Source: Thermomicrobiales bacterium
Lineage (GTDB): Bacteria; Chloroflexota; Chloroflexia; Thermomicrobiales; CADCWN01
Direction: 5' to 3'
NCBI GenBank assembly: GCA_030446685.1
Contig: JAUJMV010000011.1
Span: forward strand, 203,267-245,950
DNA length: 42,684 nucleotides
The notes below the pieces were generated by a model. That model ran no database searches. It was not told where the DNA came from and saw nothing but the letters and a program-made list of their open reading frames with translations. Below, piece by piece: positions 9,454-18,333 of the stretch. Position numbers and translations under genes: made by a program. How positions within the stretch are numbered: the stretch's first letter is position 1; every line of letters starts with the position of its first letter.

Positions 9454-9458
9454 ACTCG

Positions 9459-9530
9459 TGGCGGGTCAAACTCCATCCTCCCTTCTCGTGGCCCCTGGAC
9501 CGTTGGCGGCGGTCCAGGGGCATTTTCTTT
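9459..9530 (+). ncRNA. possible short transcript (small RNA or attenuated leader)
   Basis: From the expected start site of the promoter at 9425-9453 to the end of the terminator U-tract is about 70 bases, with no ribosome site or reading frame. The segment before the hairpin contains a C-rich stretch (CCATCCTCCC) that could pair with a Shine-Dalgarno sequence. Existence as a stable RNA is inference from the promoter and terminator spacing. Confidence 0.35.
9491..9530 (+). terminator. Rho-independent terminator
   Basis: A perfect 12-base stem (GCCCCTGGACCG at 9491-9502 pairing with 9510-9521), a 7-base loop and the tail ATTTTCTTT. It is one of the two clearest intrinsic terminators in the window. 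Confidence 0.8.
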
Positions 9531-9873
9531 GTCGCAATCGGTGAGTGGGGCGCGGCGAGCGGACCATGGCCCGAGCGCCCGTCTCGGCCGCACCGCCGCT
9601 GCTAGGATGCGCGTCGAGGGCCGGTGTACCCGCCGTTACGCCGCTGGCACGATCCCGGCAGTTTCCCGGCAACGTCGCCCGGCGATGGCGAACCTCTCCG
9701 CGCCGGCCGGTGGCGCTTCCCGTGGCGTTCCCGATGGGGCAATTTAGATGACCGATGTCCACCTTCACGGTACCGGCCTTGCGGTGAACGCAAGGGGGCG
9801 CTCGCCGCTAGCCCAGCGTGCGGTGGCCGCGAACTGTACCAATGGTCGATCCGCGCCGACGCCGGATACTGTA

Positions 9874-9891
9874 TTGTGAAATTAAGCACAA
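9874..9891. promoter_or_regulatory. Rex-like operator upstream of NADH dehydrogenase
   Basis: The 18-base site TTGTGAAATTAAGCACAA matches the Rex consensus (TTGTGA-N6-TCACAA) at 11 of 12 conserved positions. It forms a dyad with 7-base arms (TATTGTG / CACAATA) inside an unusually AT-rich island. It lies 93 bases before the start of the NDH-2 gene. Rex is the NADH/NAD+-sensing repressor, known to control ndh in Bacillus. Assignment to Rex is by site similarity; no rex gene is in the window. Confidence 0.6.
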
Positions 9892-9983
9892 TATCTCCGC
9901 CGTGCCTCGCAGGCTTCGGTGGGGGGTGGCCAGGGTCTGGCGCCGACAGCCGTGGGAGGTTGGACAAGTGATGGGAGCGCACG

Positions 9984-11213
9984 ATGAGCAGTGATGGACG
10001 CGACGCGACGGGCGCGGGCGGGGGGTATCGCATCGTCATCGCCGGCGCCGGCTACGCGGGCTTGCACGTCGCCCTGCGACTGGCGGCGCGGCTCGACAGC
10101 CGCCACCCGGAGGTGCAACTGACGCTGGTGGACAAGAACGATTACCACCAGGTGCTGACCGAGCTGCCGCGCGTGGCCGGCGGGTCGCGCACCGCTGAGG
10201 ACGTGCGGGTGCCGCTCAAGGATGTGCTCGATCGGCGGGTGCGCTTCGTGCGGACGGCGATCACCGGGTTCGACATCGCCGGCTGGCGGCTGCTGACCGA
10301 GGCCGACGCGCTCCCCTACGACCGCCTGGTCCTGGCGCTCGGCAGCCGCCCCAACGACTTCGGCATCCCCGGCCTGGCCGAGCGCGCCCTGACCCTCTGG
10401 TCGGTCGACGACGCCCGCCGGGTGCTGGCGGCGGTCGACGCGCAGGTGGCGGCGGCGGTCAATGCGACCGACCCGGAGGAGCAGCGCCGCCTGCTGACCG
10501 TGGTGATCGGCGGCGCAGGGGCGACCGGGGTGGAACTGGCCGGCGAGTTGGCCGAGGAGTTGCCCGAGTTGGCCCGTCGCCACGACCTCCCGACGGAATA
10601 CTGCCGGGTCGTGATCGTCGAGGCGACGCCAGCAATCCTCGCCGGGTCGTCGCCGGGGCTGATCGACCGGGCCAGCAAGATCCTGGCCGATCTGGGGGTC
10701 GAGGTGCGCACCAACGCAGCGATCGCCAGGGCGACCGAGGACGGCTTCGTGCTGAAGAATGGCGAGACGATCCGGGGCGGCGTCTTCGTCTGGGCTGGGG
10801 GCGTCAAGGCGCCGGACATCATCGCCGGCTCCGGGTTACAGGTCGGCCACAACGGACGAATCAAGGTCGATCAGTTCCTCCGCGCGCTCGATCACCCCGA
10901 GATCTTCGTCGCGGGCGACCTCGCCTCGGTGACCGATCCGGAGACCGGACGCGCCCTGCCGCCGACCGCGCAGATCGCCCTGGAAGAGGGCGAGACCGTC
11001 GCCACGAACCTGCTGGCCGAGCTCGAAGGCAAGGAGCTGGAGCCCTTCCGGTTCCAGAACAAGGGCTACGTCATCTCGGTCGGCCCCCGCAGCGGCGTCG
11101 CCGACGTGGCCGGGCGCACCATCGGTGGGCGCATCGCCCACGCGCTCAAGGACGCGATCGAGTGGGAGTACCGCCAGTCGGTCAAGCACCTGCGCGGCTG
11201 GAGCCCGCTCTGA
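9984..11213 (+). CDS. ndh: type II NADH:quinone oxidoreductase (NDH-2 family)
   Basis: A 409-residue flavoprotein that would oxidise NADH at the membrane face and pass electrons to quinone without proton pumping. It has the FAD-binding fold at the N-terminus (RIVIAGAGYAGLHVALRLAA), the conserved YDRLVLALGSRPNDFGIPG, a second dinucleotide fold for NADH (VVIGGAGATGVELAGELAEE), and the C-terminal FAD block (IFVAGDLASV followed by PPTAQIALEEG). The last 40 residues (RIAHALKDAIEWEYRQSVKH) make the amphipathic, membrane-associating end usual in this family. The start at 9984 has GGGAG six bases upstream. A Rex-like operator precedes it. Related sulfide:quinone reductases lack this C-terminal pattern. 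Confidence 0.88.
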   Translation: MSSDGRDATGAGGGYRIVIAGAGYAGLHVALRLAARLDSRHPEVQLTLVDKNDYHQVLTELPRVAGGSRTAEDVRVPLKDVLDRRVRFVRTAITGFDIAGWRLLTEADALPYDRLVLALGSRPNDFGIPGLAERALTLWSVDDARRVLAAVDAQVAAAVNATDPEEQRRLLTVVIGGAGATGVELAGELAEELPELARRHDLPTEYCRVVIVEATPAILAGSSPGLIDRASKILADLGVEVRTNAAIARATEDGFVLKNGETIRGGVFVWAGGVKAPDIIAGSGLQVGHNGRIKVDQFLRALDHPEIFVAGDLASVTDPETGRALPPTAQIALEEGETVATNLLAELEGKELEPFRFQNKGYVISVGPRSGVADVAGRTIGGRIAHALKDAIEWEYRQSVKHLRGWSPL

Positions 11214-11324
11214 CGCCGAGCTGGGGACGCGGGGCGGCGAGCGCGTGAACGGGGGCCGTGTCCGGCGTGCGGGCGCGGCCCTTGCCGTCGGCGCCGGTGC
11301 GCGACCGGCGAGGGCCGACAAGCG

Positions 11325-12068
11325 TCAGTCGCCGGCCCCCGCCCCGGCCACCTCCCCCACGGCCCGGCCGCGCAGCCCGTCAAACACGATCCGGCGCGCC
11401 GCCGCCAGGATGCGCTCAGGCGGGAGGCCGAGATCCTGCCGCTGGTGGAGGTAGAGGTCGATCGTCAGCGGGGCCAGGACGACATCGGCCGCGATCTCGA
11501 TGTCGAGCGGGGCGATCTCGCCCTCGGCGACCGCGCGGCGCAGGAGCGCGGTCGCGGTCCGGCGCAGCAGGTCATGGACCGGGCTGCTGTAGACCGAGTG
11601 GCGCCGGCGGCCGGGGCCGTGTTCGGCCACCGCGCCGAGCAGCGCCGCATTCTCCTCGTTGAAGCGGACGAGGCGCGTCAGGAAGTAGTCGAGCTGCGCC
11701 AGCGCCGGCTCGGGGCCGTCCGCCGCCGGGCGCGCGCCGCGGCCGAGACGCGCCAGCAGGTCCTCCTGCAAGCGCCGCATGCTCTCCTCCAGTAACGCCC
11801 CGCAGAGGGCGCCCTTGTGCGGGTAGCGGCGGTAGAGGGTGCCCTGCCCGACCCCGACCGCGCGCCCGATCTCGTGCATGCTGACCGCGTCCACCCCCCG
11901 CGCATCGAAGAGCGCGCGCGCCGTCGCCAGGATGCGCCGCCGGTGTTCCGCCGCGTCGCGCCGCTCATGGGCCGGCGCAGTCCAGCCCTCCGGCCCGCCC
12001 GCCGCCGGAATCACCGGCAGCGCCCGTTTCCCACCCCTGGCCACCCGCTCGCCGTCACACTCCCGCAT
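11325..12068 (-). CDS. TetR-family transcriptional repressor
   Basis: A 247-residue regulator. The helix-turn-helix lies near residues 48-95 (RRILATARALFDARGVDAVS then MHEIGRAVGVGQGTLYRRYP, HKGALCGALLEESM), a standard TetR_N domain; the C-terminal part is an all-helical ligand domain with a Gly/Ala-rich end. The ATG at 12066-12068 is preferred for its distance to the domain; an ATG at 12111 would overlap the promoter of the divergent operon. It is transcribed away from the DUF385 gene, and two dyads between them are its likely operators, so self-control and control of the neighbour are probable. The ligand is unknown. Confidence 0.85.
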   Translation of the reverse strand: MRECDGERVARGGKRALPVIPAAGGPEGWTAPAHERRDAAEHRRRILATARALFDARGVDAVSMHEIGRAVGVGQGTLYRRYPHKGALCGALLEESMRRLQEDLLARLGRGARPAADGPEPALAQLDYFLTRLVRFNEENAALLGAVAEHGPGRRRHSVYSSPVHDLLRRTATALLRRAVAEGEIAPLDIEIAADVVLAPLTIDLYLHQRQDLGLPPERILAAARRIVFDGLRGRAVGEVAGAGAGD

Positions 12069-12106
12069 CGCCACCCCGCCCCCCGAAAATCCCCACTCAT
12101 CCCCTC

Positions 12107-12155
12107 TTGACAAGCGGACAGTTGTCCAATACTCTGGAGCAAGTGGATAATTGTC
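12107..12155 (+). promoter_or_regulatory. promoter with two repressor dyads (probable TetR operators)
   Basis: TTGACA (12107-12112) and TACTCT (12130-12135) are 17 bases apart. A dyad GGACA-GT-TGTCC (12117-12128) fills the spacer and a near copy, GGATA-AT-TGTCC (12144-12155), lies over the start region, with centres 27 bases apart. The divergent tetR starts 39 bases to the left. The same TTGACA-N17-TACTCT layout with a spacer palindrome occurs at 9425-9453, but the palindrome sequences differ. Confidence 0.65.
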
Positions 12156-12260
12156 CAGATAAATCTAGCAGCCCCAGGGTCGGGGTGCAACGGGCCGGGG
12201 GCAGAAGTCCGGCCCGGTCCCGGACACCGAGGCAGGCTGGCGGAGCAGGAGGAAAGGACG

Positions 12261-12743
12261 ATGGCTGCCGACACGCCGACCAGACCGACCGGCCGCGCCG
12301 TGTCCCGGCCGGTGAAGTTCCTGTTCCGCCTCGGCGGCGGGGCGCACGCCGCGCTGTACCGTCTGACCGGCGGCAGGTTCGCCGGGCGGCTGCGCCGGAG
12401 CCCGGTCCCGCTGCTGACGACGGTCGGGCGCGGGACCGGCAAGGCGCGGACGGCGCCCCTCCTCTACCTCGCCGCCGGCGACCGCCTGGCGATCGTCGCC
12501 TCGTTCGGCGGGGCGGCCCAGCACCTCGCCTGGTGGTTGAACCTGCGCGACAACCCCGAGACCACGGTGCGGATCGGCGACCGCACCCGGCGCGTCCGCG
12601 CCGAACCGGCCGCGGGCGAAGAACGGGCGCGGCTCTGGGCGCGGCTGGTGGCGATGTACCCCGACTACGCGACGTACCAGCGGGCGACCAACCGCGAGAT
12701 CCCGGTAATCGTCCTGCACCCGCTCGACGAGACCGGCGCCTGA
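12261..12743 (+). CDS. DUF385 / deazaflavin (F420)-dependent nitroreductase-family protein
   Basis: A 160-residue split-barrel protein of the DUF385 family, whose characterised members bind F420H2 or bind fatty acids and act on nitroaromatics or quinones. Family blocks visible are PVPLLTTVGRGTGKARTAPL (residues 49-68), GDRLAIVASFGGAAQHLAWW then LNLRDNPETTVRIG, and the C-terminal YATYQRATNREIPVIVLHP. The start has AGGAGGAAAGG upstream. It is the first gene behind the operator pair controlled by the neighbouring TetR, so it is probably part of a detoxification or redox response; the substrate cannot be told. Confidence 0.85.
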   Translation: MAADTPTRPTGRAVSRPVKFLFRLGGGAHAALYRLTGGRFAGRLRRSPVPLLTTVGRGTGKARTAPLLYLAAGDRLAIVASFGGAAQHLAWWLNLRDNPETTVRIGDRTRRVRAEPAAGEERARLWARLVAMYPDYATYQRATNREIPVIVLHPLDETGA

Positions 12744-12780
12744 CCTCGGCCCCCGCGCGCACCAGCCCCGACCCCGCGGT

Positions 12781-12807
12781 TCCACCTTCGACCTTCGGCC
12801 TTCGACT
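12781..12807 (+). repeat. heptamer array (CCTTCGA type) before the membrane-protein gene
   Basis: Three tandem copies of a 7-base unit (CCTTCGA, CCTTCGG, CCTTCGA) sit just upstream of the ribosome site of the next gene. The same unit builds the long hairpin at 23373-23490. Confidence 0.5.
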
Positions 12808-12822
12808 AAAAGGAGCAGCACC

Positions 12823-13266
12823 ATGGCCACCACCGCGTTCGATTCCGCGCAGTCCCGGCCTGCCGAGCAGGTTGATTACCGCCGCCTCCTGTGGGTCGCG
12901 CCGCTCGCCGCGGTCGTCGTGGCGGTCGTCAACGCGATCATCTTCGCCCTCGCGGACGCGGCCGGGCTCTTCCCGGATGACGTGCTACTCACGAACGGCC
13001 AGCCGATGGGGCTCGGCCCGGTCGTGAGCGTGTCGATCATCGGTGTCGTCGGCGCGGTGCTCGTCTACGCCCTGATCGGCCGGTTCAGCCGGCGCCCGAT
13101 CCGCCTCTTCACGATCGTCGCCGCCGTCGTCCTGGTCCTCTCGTTCGCCTCGCCGCTCTCGATCCCGGGCGCGGGCGCGGGGTACATCGCCGCCCTGGAG
13201 TTGCTGCACATCACCACCGCCGCCATCGCAGTCGTCTTGCTGACGCGCCTGGCGCGCAAGGCGTAA
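12823..13266 (+). CDS. small four-helix membrane protein (DUF6069-like)
   Basis: A 147-residue protein with four predicted membrane helices: LLWVAPLAAVVVAVVNAIIF (about 21-45), a second starting GPVVSVSIIGVVGAVLVYAL (about 65-88), RLFTIVAAVVLVLSFASPL (about 93-112) and LLHITTAAIAVVLLTRLA (about 127-146). The soluble N-terminus is about 20 residues. The layout and the internal loop after helix 1 resemble DUF6069 proteins, whose role is unknown. Its ATG follows AAAAGGAG. It is 79 bases after the DUF385 gene and probably shares its TetR-controlled promoter. Confidence 0.75.
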   Translation: MATTAFDSAQSRPAEQVDYRRLLWVAPLAAVVVAVVNAIIFALADAAGLFPDDVLLTNGQPMGLGPVVSVSIIGVVGAVLVYALIGRFSRRPIRLFTIVAAVVLVLSFASPLSIPGAGAGYIAALELLHITTAAIAVVLLTRLARKA

Positions 13267-13324
13267 ACGCGTCGCGGGGATCGCCGGCGGCACTTCGCCG
13301 GTAGCGGGGCGGGGACCGAACGAG

Positions 13325-13370
13325 GCGGCGCCGGGCGGGCCATCGTAGCCGATGGCCCGCCCGGCGCCGC
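13325..13370. terminator. long perfect hairpin, likely terminator without U-tract
   Basis: Two perfectly complementary 21-base arms (13325-13345 and 13350-13370) with a 4-base loop TAGC follow the membrane-protein gene by about 60 bases. No T-run follows, as is common for hairpins in very GC-rich genomes. The remaining spacer to 13679 has an extended -10 box (TGG-TATACT, 13451-13459) that probably serves the ABC-F gene. Confidence 0.55.
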
Positions 13371-13679
13371 GCCGTGCCTGCGGCGCCGCGCGCCCCCGGC
13401 GAGGTCGGGGAGCGAGGGGGACGGGCGAGCCGGTCCCGTCGGGCGCGCTGTGGTATACTTCCGTTGAGGAAAGACTCGGGGAGCGAGGCGTGATCCGCCG
13501 GTGCGGAAGGCGCCGAGGGGCTCCCTATTCTTGTGCCGGCCCGGGGCAGGTTGCCGATAGCGCCACCCCGCGCCCCTCATCAACCGCCTCATTTCCCCGT
13601 CAGCAAGATGGCCCCGCCTGCGCGACGCGCCGTGGTGGGGCGCGAGCGGGCGCCCTCCTGGGGCGCCGGGAGGAGCACG

Positions 13680-15525
13680 ATGCTACGCGCCCACGCGCTG
13701 TCCGCCGTCCGCGGCGGCGACACCCTGTTTCAGAACGTGTCCCTGGCCGTACGGCGCGGGGACCGATCGCCCTGGTCGGCCCGAACGGGGCGGGGAAGAC
13801 GACCCTGCTCGGCTTCCTGGCGGGCGAGCACGAGCCGGACGCCGGGCGGGTGACCCGCGAGGAGGGGAGCGCGCTGATCGCCCTCCACCAGGAGGAGCGC
13901 GCCGGCGACGGCACCGTCTGGGAGGAGGTGGTCCGCGGGATCGGCCCGCTCCTGACCCTCGAGCGGGAGCTGGCGGAGCTGGCCGGGCGGCTCGACGAGC
14001 CGGACGCCTTCGACCGTTGGGGGCGGTGGAGGAGGAGTTCGGCCGGCTCGGCGGGTACGACTATCGCCATCGGGTGGAGGAGGCGCTCGGCGGGCTCGGG
14101 CTGCCGGAGGAGACCTGGGAGCGCCCGGCGCGCGAGCTTTCCGGCGGCCAGCAGACGCGGGTGGCGCTGGCGCGGGCGCTGGTCGCCCGCCCGGACTTCC
14201 TGCTCTTGGACGAGCCGACCAACCACCTCGACGCCGACGCGGTCGCCTGGCTGGCGGAGCACCTGGGCCGCAGCCGCTCCGGGGTGGTGATCGTCAGCCA
14301 CGACCGGGACTTCCTGGAGCGGACGACGACCACCACGGCGTTGCTGGAGGACGGGACGCTGCAGGTCTACCCCGCGCCCTACAGTCGGGCGATGGCGCTG
14401 CGGCAGGCGGAGCGGGAGCGGCGGGCCGCCCTGGCCGCCGCCGCGGCCGAGCGCCGGGCGACCGACGAGGCGTTCATCCAGCGCTTCCGCGAGGGGTCCC
14501 GGGCCGCCCAGGCCAAGAGCCGGGCGCGGCAACTGGCCCGCCGCGAGGCGCAGGAGGCCCCGCTGCTGGAGCGGGCCGAGGCGGACCGCAAGGCCGCCAC
14601 GCCGGTGGCGATCCGCCTCGGGGCGGGCGCAGGCGGTGCTGAAGTGCTGGTGCGCACCGATCCGCTGGTCGTCGGCTACGACGCGCCGGTGGTGCGGACC
14701 GCCCCGCTGATTCTGGAGCGCGGGCGGAAGATCGTCGTGGCCGGGCCGAACGGGGCCGGCAAGTCGACGCTGCTCAAGACCCTGGCGGGTGAGGTCGCGC
14801 CGCTCGCCGGGCGGGTGCGCTGGGACGAGCGTGCGCGGGTGGCCTACTACGCCCAGGGGCACGAGGGGCTGGACCGGGAGCGGACGGTGCTGGAGACGGT
14901 CACCGGCGACCGCGCGCTCGACTACACGCGGGTGCGCGCCACGCTGGTCCGCTTCGGCTTCGCCGCCGACGAGATCGACAAGCGGGCGGGCGCCCTCTCC
15001 GGGGGGGAGAAGAGCCGGCTGGCCCTCGCGCGCCTGGCACTGGCGGAGGCCAACCTGCTGCTCCTCGACGAGCCGACCAACCACCTCGACCCGCAGACGC
15101 GGGCGGTCCTCCTCGACGTGCTGACCCGCTTCGGGGGCGCGGTCGTGGTGACCACCCACGACGAGGAGCTGCTGGAGCGGCTGGGGGCGACGACGTGGAC
15201 GATCGCCGACGGCGTCCTCTCCGCCGACGGTCGCCTGCCGCGTGACGAGGACAGGACCGACCCGGACCTCCTGCGCTGGGGGGTGCCGGCCGGCACGCCG
15301 CCGCCCGCGGGCGAGGGGCAGCCGGCGCCCGCGCGGATCGACGGGGGCGACGGGCGGCGCGGCGGGGCCGACGCCGGGGAGGCCCGGCGCGGCAAGAAGC
15401 GGCTCCACTCGACGGTGGGGATGGGGACGGCGGTGATCGACCGCCCCGTCACCGAGGGGAGCGCGGACAAGAAGAAGCCCAAGAAGAAGGTCTCGCGCGA
15501 CCGCTCCTCGCAGGGGCGGCGCTAA
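13680..15525 (+). pseudogene. ABC-F family ATPase, two single-base frameshifts
   Basis: Soluble twin-ATPase protein of the ABC-F class, which acts on ribosomes (translation factors and antibiotic-protection proteins) rather than in transport. With two corrections it is about 615 residues: first ATPase with GPNGAGKTTLLGFLAGE, signature ELSGGQQTRVALARAL and LLLDEPTNHLD; an Arg/Ala-rich linker coil; second ATPase with GPNGAGKSTLLKTLAGE, ALSGGEKSRLALARLA and LLLDEPTNHLD; and a Lys-rich tail (DKKKPKKKVSRDR). The ATG at 13680 has GGGAGGAG. The frame slips near 13766 (one base missing in GACC-GATCG) and near 14016-14023 (one G missing in a G run). Both ATPase sites are otherwise intact, so consensus error is at least as likely as gene loss. 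Confidence 0.85.
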
Positions 15526-15546
15526 CGGCGGCGTGGCGGGGACGCT

Positions 15547-15577
15547 CCAGGCGCGAGCCGGGTCGGCTCGCGCCTGG
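15547..15577 (+). terminator. hairpin after the ABC-F gene
   Basis: A 13-base perfect stem (CCAGGCGCGAGCC, 15547-15559, pairing with 15565-15577) and a 5-base loop lie 22 bases past the stop codon. No T-run. The spacer from here to 15979 has no gene; a TATAAA box near 15670 could be a -10 element for the transporter operon. Confidence 0.5.
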
Positions 15578-15979
15578 GATGACTGCCCCGAATCAATGCT
15601 GCGGCCCCCGGCGCCCCCGCGCCCTGTCGCCGTCCGGCGCTGAGCGTCCGCCGGTCGCGGCGAGGCCGGTATAAAGCCGGGGCGGCGCAGTCCGGCGGTA
15701 GCGCGGTGGTATAGGGCGCGGCCTCGCAGCCGGCCGCGCAGCGGGCGGCGGCCCGTCCCGGCGCGCGCAGCCCGTGCCGACGCCCACGCCGGGGTGGCGG
15801 CGTCTCGCGGCCAGATGGCCCCGGCGTCATCCACACGCGAACCGGTCCAGGCCCCGCCCCGCGCCACCGGCGCGCCCGGACGCCGTCACCGTCAGCCGGG
15901 AGCGCCTATTCGCGCCGGCGAGCGCCGGCGCCGGTCTCGTCCGAGCGGCGGCGCGGGCAACAACGGAGGGGAAGAGCGC

Positions 15980-17386
15980 ATGCCGCCAGCACCAGGCCGC
16001 GACGGGCAACCCACGGTGCTGCGCCGCCGCCAATTGCTGCACCTCGCGGCCGGGCTCGGGGCGGTGGCGCTCACCGGGACCCTGGCCGCCTGCGGCGCCC
16101 CCGGCGCGGCGACCGCACCGCCAGGGGGAACGGCGGGGCCAACCGCCACCGGGGAGGGCGCGGGGGTAAGTCCCACGCCCGCGGCCACCGCCGCCACGGC
16201 CGGCGTCCCGGCGGCGAGCGGCGCGGTCACCTTCAGCGTCTGGGGCGATCCGGCGGAGAAGGCCGCCTACGAGCAGCTCGTCGGGTCGTTCAATCGGCGC
16301 CAGGCCGGGATCACCGTGACCCTGGTCCACACCCCGGGCCAGAGCGACTACCTCAAGCGCCTGGCCGCCGACTTCGCCGGCGGCCTGCCCGCCGACCTGA
16401 TCCTGCTCAACTACCGCCGCTTCGGCGCCTACGCCGCCCGCGGCGCGCTCGAGCCGATCGACCCCTACCTGGCGCGCAGCACGCTCCTCCAGCGCGACGC
16501 CTTCTACCCGGAGGTGCTGGCGGCCTTCACCCGCGACGGCCAGCTCGTCGGCATCCCCCAGAACTGTTCCAGCCTGGTCATCTACTACAACAAGGGGCTC
16601 TTCGACCGCGCCGGTCTGCCCTACCCGCGGGCGGGCTGGACCTGGGACGACTTCCTCGACGCCGCCCGGTCGCTGACGAGGGGCACGGAGCAGTACGGGA
16701 TCGGCATCGAGCCGACCCTGATCCGCCTGGCCCCCTTCGTCTGGCAGAACGGCGGCGACATCGTCGACGACCCGGCCGCGCCGACCCGGCTGACGCTGGA
16801 TCGCCCGGAGTCCCGGGAGGCGGTGCAGTGGTTCGTCGATCTGCAAGTGCGCCACCGGGTCGCCCCCGACGCGGTGCAGCAGAGCGCCGAGGACGACGAG
16901 AGCCGCTTCCTGAACGGGCGGACCGCCATGTTCTTCGACAGCCGCCGCGCCGTCCCGACGCTGCGCGAGATCACCGCCTTCGACTGGGACGCCGCCCCCC
17001 TGCCGGGCCGGCGGGGGCCGGCCAGCATCCTGCACTCCGACGCCTACTTCCTGACGGCGGCGAGCCGCAACAAGCCCGCCGCCTGGGCCTTCATGGAGTA
17101 CGCCAACTCGGCGGAGGGGCAGGTCTTCATCGCCCGGACGGGGCGGACGGTGCCGTCGCTCCGGGCGGTGGCCGAGTCGCCGGTCTTCCTCGCGCCCGAC
17201 GCCCGGCCCGCGAGCAGCCGCGTCTTCCTCGACGCGATCCCGGCCATCCGCCCGACCATCGCCATCGACACGACCGAGCAGATCGAGGGCCTCGTCAACA
17301 ACGAGCTCAAGCGCGCCTTCTACGGGCAGGCGACGGTCGCCGAGGCCATCGCGACCGCGCGCACCGCCGATCTCTTCCGGCGATGA
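15980..17386 (+). CDS. sugar ABC transporter substrate-binding lipoprotein (family 1)
   Basis: A 468-residue extracellular solute-binding protein of the carbohydrate CUT1 type. The N-terminus has twin-arginine-like RRRQLLHLAAGLGAVAL and a lipobox LAAC at about residue 38, followed by a Thr/Pro/Ala-rich tether to about residue 80. The mature domain begins VTFSVWGDPAEKAAYEQLV and contains the usual hinge features (GQLVGIPQNCSSLVIYYNKG, then GLPYPRAGWTWDDFLDAARS). The C-terminal SVKRAFYGQATVAEA-like end is normal. The site GGAGGGG precedes the ATG. The stop overlaps the first permease (ATGA). No ATPase is encoded here, as usual when a shared MsmX-type ATPase serves several transporters. Sugar specificity is not determinable. 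Confidence 0.9.
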   Translation: MPPAPGRDGQPTVLRRRQLLHLAAGLGAVALTGTLAACGAPGAATAPPGGTAGPTATGEGAGVSPTPAATAATAGVPAASGAVTFSVWGDPAEKAAYEQLVGSFNRRQAGITVTLVHTPGQSDYLKRLAADFAGGLPADLILLNYRRFGAYAARGALEPIDPYLARSTLLQRDAFYPEVLAAFTRDGQLVGIPQNCSSLVIYYNKGLFDRAGLPYPRAGWTWDDFLDAARSLTRGTEQYGIGIEPTLIRLAPFVWQNGGDIVDDPAAPTRLTLDRPESREAVQWFVDLQVRHRVAPDAVQQSAEDDESRFLNGRTAMFFDSRRAVPTLREITAFDWDAAPLPGRRGPASILHSDAYFLTAASRNKPAAWAFMEYANSAEGQVFIARTGRTVPSLRAVAESPVFLAPDARPASSRVFLDAIPAIRPTIAIDTTEQIEGLVNNELKRAFYGQATVAEAIATARTADLFRR

Positions 17387-18333
17387 CCGGCCCGCGCGCG
17401 ATCGAGGCCCCGCCCCGCCGCCACGCGGCGTTCCGCCGCCGGCCGTGGGCGCGGCGCGCGGCCCCCGGCTACGACGCGGGACTGCGGCTGCTGCTCGCGC
17501 CCTACCTGCTGGGGACGGCGCTGCTGATCGGCCTGCCCGCGCTCCTCGCGCTCGCGCTGGCCTTCGCGCGCTACGATGCCCTGTCGCCCCCGACCTGGGT
17601 GGGGCTGGCCAACTTCCGCGCCGTCGCCCGCGACCCCCTCTTCCGGATCGCCGCGCGCAACTCGCTCCTCTTCGTCCTGCTGGCGGTCCCGCTGCGCCTG
17701 CTGGGGGCGCTGGGGCTGGCGCTGCTCCTGGCCCGCCCGCGCCGCGGGACCGCGCTCTACCGGGCGGCGGTCTACCTGCCGACGGTGGTCCCGGAGGTGC
17801 CCTACGCCCTGCTCTGGCTCTGGATCGTCAACCCGATCTACGGCCCGCTCAACCTCCTGCTCGGCGCGCTGGGGCTGCCCGCGCCGGCCTGGCTGGTCCA
17901 CGGCGACACGGCCCTGGCGGTGCTGGTGCTGATGGCGGCCTTCCAACTCGGCGAGGGTTTCGTGGTGCTGCTCGCCGGCCTGCAGGACATCCCGCGCGAG
18001 CTCTACGACGTGGCCGCGCTCGACGGCGCCGGGCGCTGGCGCGTCTTCGCCAGCGTCACCCTGCCGCTGCTGGCGCCCTGGCTGCTGCTGAACACCCTGC
18101 GCGACATCATGCTCAGCGCGCAGGCGACCTTCGCGCCGGCCTACCTGATGACCGGGGGCGGCCCCAACTACGCGACGCTCTTCCTGCCGCTGCACATCTA
18201 CGATGTCGCCTTCGGGGCGCTGCGGTTCGGCCCGGCGGTCGCGATGATGCTCCTGCTCCTGCTCGGCACGGGCCTGCTGCTGCTCCTCACCTACTACGTC
18301 CTGGGAGGCTGGGGGTACGATGACGACGTCTAG
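17383..18333 (+). CDS. sugar ABC transporter permease 1 (MalF/UgpA type)
   Basis: A 316-residue inner-membrane permease with six predicted helices, the first near residues 32-55 (LLLAPYLLGTALLIGLPALL). The cytoplasmic coupling helix is the EAA motif (RELYDVAALDGAGRWRVF then ASVTLPLLAPW) at about residues 205-235. It starts at the ATG overlapping the stop of the binding-protein gene and itself overlaps the next permease by 14 bases, so the three genes are one translationally coupled operon. Confidence 0.92.
   Translation: MTGPRAIEAPPRRHAAFRRRPWARRAAPGYDAGLRLLLAPYLLGTALLIGLPALLALALAFARYDALSPPTWVGLANFRAVARDPLFRIAARNSLLFVLLAVPLRLLGALGLALLLARPRRGTALYRAAVYLPTVVPEVPYALLWLWIVNPIYGPLNLLLGALGLPAPAWLVHGDTALAVLVLMAAFQLGEGFVVLLAGLQDIPRELYDVAALDGAGRWRVFASVTLPLLAPWLLLNTLRDIMLSAQATFAPAYLMTGGGPNYATLFLPLHIYDVAFGALRFGPAVAMMLLLLLGTGLLLLLTYYVLGGWGYDDDV

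Noticed and set aside
13760..14025. Programmed frameshifting in the ABC-F gene
   Set aside because: There is no slippery heptamer or following structure, and two independent slips at GC runs are better explained by missing bases.
15690..15760. tRNA-like stretch with GGTAGCGCGGTGG
   Set aside because: The D-arm-like motif is not followed by an anticodon arm, a GTTCGA loop or an acceptor stem that pairs.
13600..15867. 755-codon minus-strand frame over the ABC-F gene
   Set aside because: It mirrors Walker and signature motifs of the plus strand and has no motif of its own.
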